Source of the DNA: Flavobacteriales bacterium
Lineage (GTDB): Bacteria > Bacteroidota > Bacteroidia > Flavobacteriales_E > Vicingaceae
DNA length: 11,642 nucleotides
Direction of reading: 5' to 3'
NCBI GenBank assembly: GCA_016763135.1
Contig: JAESUI010000099.1
Location: 1 to 11,642, forward strand
Part shown: piece after piece, positions 1-6,056 of the stretch
Position numbering within the stretch: the first letter of the stretch is position 1
Layout of the letters: each line of letters opens with the position of its first letter
Notes under the pieces: model-generated
Told to the model about the DNA's origin: nothing
Databases searched by the model: none
What the model saw: only the letters and a program-made list of their open reading frames with translations
Made by a program: the position numbers and the translations under genes

Positions 1-414
1 AAGATACTTTTTGATGAGGATTATAAAGCTGAACCTATCTCGAAAAGTAACGTTAGTGAGTTGCTAAAATTTTCTGAAAACTACTCTGGAGACCTTAATT
101 TTTTAGGGAAAGAATTAAATCAAGAATTCGGAGAAAAGTTGAATAATCCATCTCATTTAAATCGTTTAAGTGGGATTTATTTAAGAAATAACAAAATTAA
201 TTATGCTATTATCATTACAGAACTCAATACCCAATTATTTCCTGATGATGGTAATGTTTGGGATACTATGGGAGATGTATACCTTGCTGCTAAACAAAAT
301 GAAAAGGCAATATATAGTTATAAAAAAGCATTGGAATTTAAACCCAAAAATGATGATTGCTTTTGGTGTGAGAATTCTTCCTCTCAGCTTAAAAATTTGG
401 AGAGAAAAAAATAA
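1..414 (+). CDS. C-terminal part of a TPR-containing protein (5' end outside the window)
   Basis: The reading frame is open from base 1, so this is the last 137 residues of a longer protein that starts upstream of the window. The C-terminal part holds at least one good tetratricopeptide repeat: the stretch from NVWDTMGDVY to ALEFKPKNDD fits the TPR pattern (W/L-G-Y-A-Y-A-P) with helix-turn-helix periodicity, and the preceding YAIIITELNTQLFPD looks like the second helix of an earlier, more degenerate repeat. In Bacteroidota this kind of tail often ends serine hydrolases (beta-lactamase-like) or esterases, where a pair of TPRs follows the catalytic domain. The catalytic part is not visible here, so the enzyme class is only a guess. 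No intrinsic terminator follows the stop. Confidence 0.75.
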   Translation, partial: KILFDEDYKAEPISKSNVSELLKFSENYSGDLNFLGKELNQEFGEKLNNPSHLNRLSGIYLRNNKINYAIIITELNTQLFPDDGNVWDTMGDVYLAAKQNEKAIYSYKKALEFKPKNDDCFWCENSSSQLKNLERKK

Positions 415-419
415 ACTAT

Positions 420-469
420 TGCCAACACTATGTAAAAAGCATTAAAACGACTTTATATTTACCGTTAGC
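420..469. repeat. attC-like imperfect hairpin element in the 415-606 intergenic region
   Basis: Outer arms GCCAAC (421-426) and GTTAGC (464-469) pair with one mismatch, inner arms GTAAA (432-436) and TTTAC (458-462) pair perfectly, and the arms are separated by unpaired bases. This two-box architecture recalls integron attC sites and the short mosaic repeats common between accessory genes in Bacteroidota, but the core does not match the classical GTTRRRY consensus. The remainder of the gap (470-606) shows no gene, promoter or terminator that I can support. Confidence 0.3.
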
Positions 470-606
470 GTGCAGCCTCTTAATTTCACAACAGTAAAAC
501 CTGATTTCTATCTTCTAATAAGAATACTCTTTAGACTGCTGTTTTATATTACAAACATTTAAACCACAGTGAAAATATGAACCCACCTCCCGTAAGAAAA
601 ATAAAA

Positions 607-1176
607 TCACAAACCTAGCCTAACACCAAGAGTTAACATTGGTAGAACTATAACCCTAGATAAAGAAATATCGGAATTTTGAAAATCAGGAGCATCATCC
701 CAAACCAAAACAGGTAGAGCTAAAGATGGCTGAAGATACAACCAATCCATCTGTTTAGACATCACCCAACGGTACCCAACCTTCGGAACTACATACAAAC
801 CTAAAATTGTTTCTTTGGAATGGATTTCATTACTCATTTCATAACCGTCTAAACTTAAAAGCCCGCCTACATAAAATCCGGTATGTCTAGCTTTAAAAAA
901 ATAATCTACGTAAATCTCTACCCCCCAATTTAAAACCTGATAATTATCGGCACCATTCATAACAATATCTCTACTACTATTGCTAAGTGGTGTTCTAAAA
1001 GCCATCAATCCAAAGCCGAAATGGTTATTTTCTACACCAAGACTCCCTCCAAAGCCACCTAAAATTGGTTGAATTAGATCTACCTCAATATTTAACCTTG
1101 TTTGATTTCCCTGCGATTGCCCATTTACTATAGAAATAAAGGCTAAGCTTACGATTGTTGCAATTATACTTTTCAT
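607..1176 (-). CDS. Exported barrel-like outer-membrane protein, function unknown
   Basis: A 189-residue protein with a clear signal peptide (MKS, then a hydrophobic core, with probable cleavage near residues 19-20, NGQ/SQ). The mature part alternates hydrophobic and polar residues and is rich in Gly, Tyr and aromatics (GFGGSLGV, FGFGLMAF, WGVEIYVDYFF, GFYVGGLLSL, LYVVPKVGYRW). It ends in LTLGVRLGL, a terminal beta-strand typical of 8-stranded outer-membrane barrels. I do not recognise a named family. The ATG at 1174-1176 directly precedes the signal peptide. It lies 72 bases downstream of the Crp/Fnr-like gene on the same strand, so the two may be co-transcribed and the regulator may control it. 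The gap contains a GC-rich hairpin (CCTC/GAGG, about 1211-1224), unusual in this AT-rich DNA, which lacks a T-tract. Confidence 0.7.
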   Translation of the reverse strand: MKSIIATIVSLAFISIVNGQSQGNQTRLNIEVDLIQPILGGFGGSLGVENNHFGFGLMAFRTPLSNSSRDIVMNGADNYQVLNWGVEIYVDYFFKARHTGFYVGGLLSLDGYEMSNEIHSKETILGLYVVPKVGYRWVMSKQMDWLYLQPSLALPVLVWDDAPDFQNSDISLSRVIVLPMLTLGVRLGL

Positions 1177-1248
1177 ATGAATTTCATTTAATTATACCGC
1201 AATATTACCCTCGGCCGGAGGTTTAAATGAAAGACATTTGTCCTGAAT

Positions 1249-1752
1249 TTACTGTATTATACTTTTTCTTATTCTGGTTAGGTGCCGTGTAGTCATTCCT
1301 AAGGTAGTAGCTAATAGTTTTAACGGAATTCTTTGAAGTATCTGCGGATGAAGTTCTAATAACCTTAAGTACCGTTGTTCTGAAGTTAGGGTAAGTAATT
1401 CTAATCGACTTGTATCTAAGCAAACCACTTGCCTTTCTATTGCCTCTATATAAAAAACTTGAAATCTTGGAATATCTTTTCTTAATTGATTGATCGATTC
1501 CTTAGAAATAACTGCAATCGTAGAATCTGTGATAGCCTGGATATTTTCCGTAGATGGCATACCTGAAATAAAACTTGAAATTGATGTAATTAAGTTATAC
1601 TCTAATGATATAAAAGTGGTGATTAAATCTCCGTCATTGTCATAATAATAATGAAAGGCTCCGTCCTCAATAAACGCCATTTTAGTTGCCACTTTTCCCT
1701 CGGACGAGAACATCTCCTTTTTCTTCAATTCTTTAATTTCAAAAAAAGACAA
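1249..1752 (-). CDS. Crp/Fnr-family transcriptional regulator, N-terminus probably disrupted
   Basis: The product resembles small Bacteroidota Crp/Fnr regulators: a cyclic-nucleotide-binding-like beta-roll (about residues 1-100 of this ORF, with KEMFSSEGKVATKMAFIEDGAFHYYY) followed by a C-terminal helix-turn-helix (LKLLATTLGMTTRHLTRIRK). Such proteins are usually about 190-195 residues, but the longest ORF with an acceptable start is only 167 residues from a TTG at 1750-1752. Translating upstream in frame continues the family pattern (ELFVSYGFELSEVE, then ILSFFEIKEL) back to an ATG at 1831-1833. That ATG is followed immediately by TAG (1828-1830). From the ATG the protein would be 194 codons, the family length. 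Either the gene has a nonsense mutation in codon 2, or it uses a non-canonical start. The regulator class is secure; whether the gene is functional is uncertain. Confidence 0.75.
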   Translation of the reverse strand: MSFFEIKELKKKEMFSSEGKVATKMAFIEDGAFHYYYDNDGDLITTFISLEYNLITSISSFISGMPSTENIQAITDSTIAVISKESINQLRKDIPRFQVFYIEAIERQVVCLDTSRLELLTLTSEQRYLRLLELHPQILQRIPLKLLATTLGMTTRHLTRIRKSIIQ

Positions 1753-1860
1753 AATGATTTCAACTTCGCTTTCTAAAAAACCATACGATACAAATAATTC
1801 TGTAAGTCTTGGTAACTTTCTGGTGCTCTACATTTTTGAAATTTAGTTTTCTATATAGCT

Positions 1861-1883
1861 CTTTGAAAAAGAATTTTCACAAA
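1861..1883. promoter_or_regulatory. Interrupted palindrome upstream of the Crp/Fnr-like gene
   Basis: CTTTGAAAA (1861-1869) and TTTTCACAAAG (1873-1883) form inverted arms with two extra bases in the right half. It lies about 30-50 bases upstream of the expected ATG at 1833. The position and the TTTGA-like half-sites suit an autoregulatory operator of a Crp/Fnr protein, but this is only positional inference. Confidence 0.25.
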
Positions 1884-2005
1884 GTAAACCTTCTTTTACT
1901 TTTTTAGCAAAAATGTTATAATATTAAATTTACTCTTCGCTGCTAAATGAAGCACAAATTCAGCCGAGATAATCAATTCATACGGCAAATAAAATAAAAA
2001 CGACA

Positions 2006-2075
2006 CACTAACATTTTGTATATTGCATTTTGGTTGCGAGCAGTTATCGCTTTTTGAAAATTTGGTGAGTTAGTG
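2006..2075. repeat. Second attC-like hairpin element in the 1834-2274 intergenic region
   Basis: CACTAAC (2006-2012) and GTTAGTG (2069-2075) are exact inverted repeats. Inside them ATTTT (2013-2017) pairs with AAAAT (2057-2061). This gives the same outer-box plus inner-box layout as the element at 420-469, and both share the spaced string AACA.T.TGTA....GCATT. The rest of this long non-coding stretch has a perfect palindrome GCTAATAATTAGC (2101-2113) and a 16-base near-direct repeat starting TTTTAAGCTA at 2095 and 2196. I see no gene in it. Confidence 0.3.
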
Positions 2076-2274
2076 CCATAATTTTTGTTAGCAGTTTTAA
2101 GCTAATAATTAGCAAGTTGCATCCTTGCTTTGGGCTTGGTAAAAATTTACTTTTTTGACAATGTTTAACTTGAGAAGCCTCACAAAAATTATTACTTTTA
2201 AGCTATTAATAAACTGAACAAACGCAACATACAGTAGCGTTAAAATTCTGCACTTCGCTTGGGTTCCGTATAAT

Positions 2275-2306
2275 TTAAAAAACACATTTCATTCTTCAAC
2301 GTGTTT
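2275..2306 (-). terminator. Intrinsic terminator after the mnmD-ykgJ operon
   Basis: Read on the minus strand, AAACACGTT and AATGTGTTT form a 9-bp stem (one G-T wobble) around a 9-base loop, followed by a run of T (A-run at 2277-2280 on the plus strand). It starts 14 bases after the stop of the cysteine-cluster gene, the expected place for an operon terminator. Confidence 0.6.
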
Positions 2307-2319
2307 CAAAAATAAGTGG

Positions 2320-2811
2320 TTAACTCATTTTTTCTTTTAAACCTTCAAACACATCCGCCACAGCAGGGCAAATGCTCGTATTGGTTAAAGATAAATCTAG
2401 CACTTGGTAAAAACGTTTGCGGTTAGTATGTGGGTACTCTCTACAAGCTAATGGTCTACTATCATAAACCATACAGTAGTTTTCATGGACTAAAAAAGGA
2501 CAAGGAGCAGAACGAAACACATAATCGTTGTCGGTATCTTTCTCTAAATACTGCTCTATTAGTTTAGAAGGTTTTATTTTAAGATGTTTAGCTAAGCGGT
2601 CTATATCGCGTTCATATATTGCCGGGCTGGTTGTTTTACAACAATTAGCACAATCTAGGCAATCTATTTTCTCAAAAGCTTCATCGTGTAAACCATGAAC
2701 TATTACATCTAAACTTTTAGGCTTGGATCGTTTCAGCTTCTTTACCAAAGCTTTATTTTCCTTTTGGTGTTGCTGTGCTAGGGCTAGCTTATTTTTTAAG
2801 TTTTCGTTCAC
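2320..2811 (-). CDS. YkgJ-family cysteine-cluster protein
   Basis: A 163-residue soluble protein with the CxxCxxCC hallmark of the YkgJ/UPF0153 family: Cys51, Cys54, Cys57 and Cys58 in CLDCANCC. Further Cys residues lie at 104 (APCPFL), 113 (NYCMVYDSRP), 123 (LACREYP) and 148 (SICPA). The family is thought to bind iron or zinc through these eight cysteines, and its biochemical role is not established. The first 45 residues are a Lys/Gln-rich helix. The start is GTG at 2809-2811, which overlaps the TGA of the upstream mnmD gene as GTGA. The genes are therefore translationally coupled, and this contact decides the start. The pairing with mnmD hints at a tRNA-modification or metal-related role, but that is inference. 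Confidence 0.85.
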   Translation of the reverse strand: MNENLKNKLALAQQHQKENKALVKKLKRSKPKSLDVIVHGLHDEAFEKIDCLDCANCCKTTSPAIYERDIDRLAKHLKIKPSKLIEQYLEKDTDNDYVFRSAPCPFLVHENYCMVYDSRPLACREYPHTNRKRFYQVLDLSLTNTSICPAVADVFEGLKEKMS

Positions 2812-3476
2812 AATTTCTTCGCTCTTGTCATTTCTCTTTTTCCTGGAGGACCAGGTAAAGGCTCTACTTCAAACCCAACTGCTTTTAATGTTCTTTTAAC
2901 GCTTCCTTTTGCACAATAAGTAACCAATACTCCATCCTTAGCTAAACTGTTATACATATTTTTAAATATAGCCTCTGTCCACATCTCTGCTTGTACTCGA
3001 GGTCCGAAAGCATCAAAATAGATGATATTAAATTGTTCTCTTGTTTCAAATTGTTCCAGTTCTACTTTAGTTTTATTCAAACTAAAGAGTTCTGTTATTT
3101 TTTGAGTACTCTCCCACTCTACTTGATGTAATTGCTTAAACAACTGTTTTTCTTTATCAGTTGAGTTTAGTTCCGCAGTGTAATTTAGTCCCTTAATTAT
3201 TTCTTCCTCCAACGGAAATGCTTCTATTCCAGTATAGTTGATTTCAACACCAGTTTTCTCTGCCTCTAATAATGTTAAAAAAGCATTTAATCCAGTTCCA
3301 AAACCAATTTCTAACACATTTAAACTTGGTTGATTAAAGTAATTTAACCCAGCTTCTATAAAAACATGAACTGCTTCTTGTATAGCTCCATGTTTAGAAT
3401 GATAAGTTTCATCTAGTGCTTCCACATACAATGTATGTGAACCATCTGCTGTTATTTTAAACTCTCTTTTGTCCAA
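2808..3476 (-). CDS. mnmD: tRNA 5-(aminomethyl)-2-thiouridine methyltransferase, MnmD type
   Basis: A 222-residue SAM-dependent methyltransferase matching the stand-alone MnmC N-terminal-like (MnmD) family. It methylates the aminomethyl group on wobble U34 to give mnm5(s2)U in tRNAs such as those for Lys, Glu and Gln. Visible motifs in order are TADGSHTLYV (9-18), YHSKHGAIQE (25-34), SAM-binding motif I EIGFGTGLNA (56-65), the acidic motif FDAFGP (154-159), YCAKGSVKR (187-195) and the C-terminal signature PGPPGKREM (208-216). It lacks the FAD oxidase half found in E. coli MnmC, as expected for MnmD. The start is TTG at 3474-3476: no ATG or GTG exists in frame before an upstream TAG, and the family's conserved part begins a few residues later. 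It is the first gene of a two-gene operon with the cysteine-cluster gene. Confidence 0.9.
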   Translation of the reverse strand: MDKREFKITADGSHTLYVEALDETYHSKHGAIQEAVHVFIEAGLNYFNQPSLNVLEIGFGTGLNAFLTLLEAEKTGVEINYTGIEAFPLEEEIIKGLNYTAELNSTDKEKQLFKQLHQVEWESTQKITELFSLNKTKVELEQFETREQFNIIYFDAFGPRVQAEMWTEAIFKNMYNSLAKDGVLVTYCAKGSVKRTLKAVGFEVEPLPGPPGKREMTRAKKL

Positions 3477-3523
3477 TTTTTTACATTTATGACACTTATC
3501 ATATATAATTATCTATATATCTG

Positions 3524-3531
3524 TATCTTTG
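3524..3531 (+). promoter_or_regulatory. Bacteroidota -7 box (TATCTTTG) for the thioredoxin-like gene
   Basis: TATCTTTG matches the Bacteroidota -7 consensus TAnnTTTG exactly and lies 17 bases before the ATG at 3549, giving a short leader. No convincing -33 TTTG is visible in the AT-repeat-like DNA upstream (3501-3520). Confidence 0.6.
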
Positions 3532-3548
3532 CTTAAAATTTAGAAATT

Positions 3549-4163
3549 ATGATTACACAAAAAGACATTGACAAAAGTATGTCATTTGATGAGTTTTACC
3601 AATTGGTTGAACAATTAGTTAAAGATGGGAAATCTACAGGTGAAGACCAAAGTGAAGCTATGGTGAATTATACCAAGCTAAACTTTTCGAGAATGAAAAG
3701 AATATTGAAGACTACTCCTATCTCAGATGATGTAAGCAGCACAGTTGAATGTTTAAATGAGAAGTTAACATGGATAGTTCTTGCTGAAAGCTGGTGCGGA
3801 GATGCTGCTCAAAATATTCCTGTATTTGCAAAAATTGCAGAAGCCAACCCTAATATTCATTTAAGAATCTTATTAAGAGATGAGAATCCAGAAGTAATGG
3901 ATCAATACCTTACAAATGGAGGGAAATCTATTCCGAAATTAATTTGTGTAGATGAGAATTTAAATGAATTAGGCACTTGGGGGCCTCGTCCAAAATTCTT
4001 ACAAGACTGGCTTTACGAAAACAAAGCCACTCCAAAAATGGAAATGAGCGAGTTAAAAGAGCAATTTCAAATATGGTATACTAAAGATAAAGGACAAACC
4101 TTACAAAAAGAAATGGTGCTACTAATGAAAGCGTGGGAAAACAAAGAATGCTTTAGTATTTAA
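3549..4163 (+). CDS. Thioredoxin-fold family protein with a single active-site Cys (WCGD)
   Basis: A 204-residue cytoplasmic protein (no signal peptide) with a thioredoxin fold. A helical N-terminal part of about 70 residues is followed by strand TWIVLAE (74-80), the active-site region SWCGDAAQNIP (81-91), strand NIHLRILLRD (102-111), the cis-Pro loop KSIPK (126-130) and strand LICVDE. It resembles the Bacteroidota/Firmicutes thioredoxin family with a WCGDxxxxxP motif (Thioredoxin_9-like). The second Cys of a classical CxxC is replaced (Cys83-Gly-Asp-Ala86), so dithiol oxidoreductase chemistry is unlikely; a monothiol or non-redox role fits better. The ATG is well placed behind a -7 box. It is divergent from mnmD and convergent with the rhomboid gene. 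Confidence 0.8.
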   Translation: MITQKDIDKSMSFDEFYQLVEQLVKDGKSTGEDQSEAMVNYTKLNFSRMKRILKTTPISDDVSSTVECLNEKLTWIVLAESWCGDAAQNIPVFAKIAEANPNIHLRILLRDENPEVMDQYLTNGGKSIPKLICVDENLNELGTWGPRPKFLQDWLYENKATPKMEMSELKEQFQIWYTKDKGQTLQKEMVLLMKAWENKECFSI

Positions 4164-4178
4164 TCTAAAACCAATACA

Positions 4179-4209
4179 ATAAAGCCTCTGGATTATTCAG
4201 GGGCTTTAT
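4179..4209. terminator. Bidirectional terminator hairpin between convergent genes
   Basis: ATAAAGCCTCTG (4179-4190) and CAGGGGCTTTAT (4198-4209) form a 12-bp stem with one G-T wobble and a 7-base loop. The A/T-rich flanks allow termination in both directions. It serves the thioredoxin-like gene (stop 4163) and also the rhomboid gene, whose last codons lie in one arm and whose TAA lies in the loop (4193-4195). Confidence 0.75.
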
Positions 4210-4900
4210 CTTTTGGTTCATTAGGCTTATAAATATAATTAACTTCTTGTTCAGTAGATTTTATTTCAATCCCTTCTTTCCAGTAAGGGTTAGTATCATC
4301 TAAGTCGTCTTCCTCCTCCCATTTATGCTCCGTTTTTTGAGGCCCTTGCTTTCTATAGTAGATTGCTAAAACAATACCAGCAACAAATCCCCATAAGTGC
4401 CCTTCAAAAGATATTTTTACATCTATTGGAAAAACTCCCCAAACCAAACTTCCATACAAGAAAATTACTGCAAACGAAAGTGAAATTAGTTGCGCATTCC
4501 TTCTTATAAATCCACTTATTAATAAGAAGGAAAATAAACCATACAACAATCCACTTGCACCAATATGATAAGCCTCTCTCGCATAAATCCAAGTCCAAAT
4601 ACCTACCATTAAATAAACCCAAACACTTACTTTAAATGCAATCTCTTTATAAAAATAAAATAGTGCTGATCCTAAAATTAAAATTGGAATTGAATTATTA
4701 AATAAATGACTAAAACTTCCATGCACTAATGGAGATGTAATTATGCCAATAAGTCCTTTTGCATCTCTTGGGTAAATCCCGTAATTTGTAAATTTTACTT
4801 CAAATACATGTTGTACTAAATGTACTAACCCTATAATCAGTATGAAAAACACAGGGTATACAACTGCATTTAAAAATTTATTTCTTTCTAATTTATCCAT
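4193..4900 (-). CDS. Rhomboid-family intramembrane serine protease
   Basis: A 235-residue polytopic inner-membrane protein. The rhomboid signature is complete. It has a HGSFSHLFNNS motif (60-70; His65 and Asn68/69 form the HxxxN oxyanion-side motif), catalytic Ser116 in HIGASGLLYG (112-121) and catalytic His168 in FEGHLWGFVAG (165-175). About six hydrophobic segments are visible (about 13-32, 70-87, 91-107, 116-131, 138-156, 168-182). They are followed by a charged, acidic cytosolic tail of about 50 residues (EEEDDLDD). Rhomboids cleave substrate transmembrane helices within the membrane; the substrate cannot be deduced. ATG at 4898-4900 is preceded by a TATCTTTG box on the minus strand. It shares a divergent promoter region with the small exported protein at 5011. 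Confidence 0.9.
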   Translation of the reverse strand: MDKLERNKFLNAVVYPVFFILIIGLVHLVQHVFEVKFTNYGIYPRDAKGLIGIITSPLVHGSFSHLFNNSIPILILGSALFYFYKEIAFKVSVWVYLMVGIWTWIYAREAYHIGASGLLYGLFSFLLISGFIRRNAQLISLSFAVIFLYGSLVWGVFPIDVKISFEGHLWGFVAGIVLAIYYRKQGPQKTEHKWEEEDDLDDTNPYWKEGIEIKSTEQEVNYIYKPNEPKDKAPE

Positions 4901-4907
4901 ATTAAAA

Positions 4908-4915
4908 CAAAGATA
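4908..4915 (-). promoter_or_regulatory. Bacteroidota -7 box (TATCTTTG) for the rhomboid gene
   Basis: On the minus strand TATCTTTG is an exact TAnnTTTG match, ending 7 bases before the ATG at 4900. The transcript would be almost leaderless. A -33 TTTG at the usual spacing is not obvious. Confidence 0.5.
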
Positions 4916-4940
4916 TCGATAATTGTACCATTGTAATTAT

Positions 4941-4970
4941 GTCATAAAATATGTTAAGAATTGTCATAAA
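4941..4970. repeat. Direct repeat of GTCATAAA, 22-base period, in a divergent promoter region
   Basis: GTCATAAA occurs at 4941-4948 and 4963-4970, and the match widens to TGTCATAAAnTA. The 22-base period is about two helical turns, so both copies face the same side of the DNA. The right copy overlaps the putative -33 TTG (4961-4963) of the promoter for the gene at 5011. It could be an operator; no regulator can be named. Confidence 0.4.
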
Positions 4971-4992
4971 CTAAAATGAATCTGTATATTTG
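4961..4992 (+). promoter_or_regulatory. Bacteroidota-type promoter for the small exported protein
   Basis: The -7 box TATATTTG (4985-4992) matches TAnnTTTG exactly, and a TTG (4961-4963) lies 21 bases upstream as a possible -33 element. Because this box covers a TTG at 4990 that is in frame with the downstream gene, it argues that translation starts at the later ATG (5011). Confidence 0.6.
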
Positions 4993-5010
4993 GGAAACAA
5001 ATCATCAGTT

Positions 5011-5229
5011 ATGAAAGCTCAAATCATCTTATTATTCTTATTAGCAAGTGTTGTTAGCACTGAGGCTTTTGCCACAAACACAGACCCTAAACAAGAAGAA
5101 AAGAAGACTCAAAAGTCAAAATATGACTTCAACATATTTAAGTTGTATTCTATAACTGTTGGTCAGGAATTATCTGATTCTTTAAAAGTTGAAATTAAAG
5201 CGCTTCCTCCTAAAATAAAGAAGAAATAA
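5011..5229 (+). CDS. Small exported protein, function unknown
   Basis: A 72-residue protein with a textbook signal peptide: MKA, a Leu/Ile/Val-rich core, and an AFA cleavage site at residues 19-21. The mature part of about 51 residues is charged (DPKQEEKKTQKSK), contains KYDFNIFKLYSITV and ends in a basic PPKIKKK tail. It has no Cys and no lipobox, so it is probably periplasmic or secreted. A longer version from TTG at 4990 is possible, but that codon lies in the -7 promoter box, so the ATG at 5011 is chosen. The stop is one base from the stop of the convergent J-domain gene, with no terminator between them. I do not recognise a family. Confidence 0.7.
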   Translation: MKAQIILLFLLASVVSTEAFATNTDPKQEEKKTQKSKYDFNIFKLYSITVGQELSDSLKVEIKALPPKIKKK

Positions 5230-5230
5230 G

Positions 5231-5959
5231 CTATTTCATCCCTCGTTGTTTTTTAATGTTTTCGTAAGCATCTTTCATTTTCTGAAATTTCTCCTTAGCT
5301 GCATCTTTGTATTCTTCACCCATATGACTTACTTTATCAGGATGATATTTTACAGCCATTTTACGATATGCTTTTTTAACATCTTCGTTAGTTGCATTCT
5401 TATTAATCTCTAAAATTTTATAATCACCATCTACTTCTTTTAAAAACATTGCTTTAATAGAGAAATAATCTGGCTGTCTAATCCCTAAATATGAGGCAAT
5501 TTGTTGTATTACTTTTAATTCTGATGAATGAATCTCTCCATCAACAGCTGCAACCCCAAACAACAAATGCATTAATTGCAACCGAGCAGGATACATTGTG
5601 TAAGTTTTTATCTGAATACAAACCTCTTGTAGGGGTATATCTTTTTTTAATAACTCACGAAGTACTAATAAGTGTTCTTTAGTTCGTTCAGAACTAAATT
5701 GTTTGTTAAAAAATCGTTTTATATAATCTAATTCAGATTTTAAAATCTTACCATCAGCTTTCATAACAGCAGCTACTAATACTAATAAACTTGCTCCAAA
5801 ATCGTTTGGAGTAGTACGATACTGCCCTTTTACATAATTTTCCTCATGACCAACCGATTTATCAATCACAGAGCCTAATGCAAAGCCTAATAATGCTCCT
5901 ATCGGACCTCCAACAGCGAAGCCAAGACCTCCACCTATCCATTTTCCAAATTTTGCCAT
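5231..5959 (-). CDS. TerB-like plus J-domain protein (DjlA-like co-chaperone)
   Basis: A 242-residue protein in three parts. Residues 1-33 are a Gly/Ala-rich hydrophobic stretch (WIGGGLGFAVGGPIGALLGFALGSVID) that could insert in or associate with the membrane. Residues 50-165 are a TerB-like helical domain (LVAAVMKADGKILKSEL, GVAAVDGEIHSSEL), with two acidic motif copies as in DjlA/TerB proteins. Residues 178-242 form a C-terminal J-domain with the HPD motif at 206-208 (YHPDKV), which stimulates DnaK ATPase. This order is that of DjlA, a membrane-anchored DnaK co-chaperone, and many Bacteroidota carry it. The ATG at 5957-5959 directly precedes the hydrophobic segment. I see no clear TAnnTTTG box upstream. 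Confidence 0.85.
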   Translation of the reverse strand: MAKFGKWIGGGLGFAVGGPIGALLGFALGSVIDKSVGHEENYVKGQYRTTPNDFGASLLVLVAAVMKADGKILKSELDYIKRFFNKQFSSERTKEHLLVLRELLKKDIPLQEVCIQIKTYTMYPARLQLMHLLFGVAAVDGEIHSSELKVIQQIASYLGIRQPDYFSIKAMFLKEVDGDYKILEINKNATNEDVKKAYRKMAVKYHPDKVSHMGEEYKDAAKEKFQKMKDAYENIKKQRGMK

Positions 5960-6056
5960 TTATCTAAAATTTCAACCTTAGGTGTAATAATACTAAAATC
6001 GTTCAATTATTATTTTTTTTATTGATATTTTTTTTTGAATATTCGCATTTTAAACT

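Noticed and set aside
1211..1224. GC-rich CCTC/GAGG hairpin as a terminator between regulator and barrel gene
   Set aside because: The stem is only about 4 bp and no T-run follows; noted as an oddity in an AT-rich gap but not called a terminator.
4404..4622. Alternative minus-strand frame inside the rhomboid gene
   Set aside because: It lies wholly within the gene coding the complete rhomboid signature and its translation has no recognisable pattern.
4990..5010. Upstream TTG as the start of the small exported protein
   Set aside because: The TTG is the last part of an exact TAnnTTTG promoter box, and starting at the ATG at 5011 gives a clean signal peptide.
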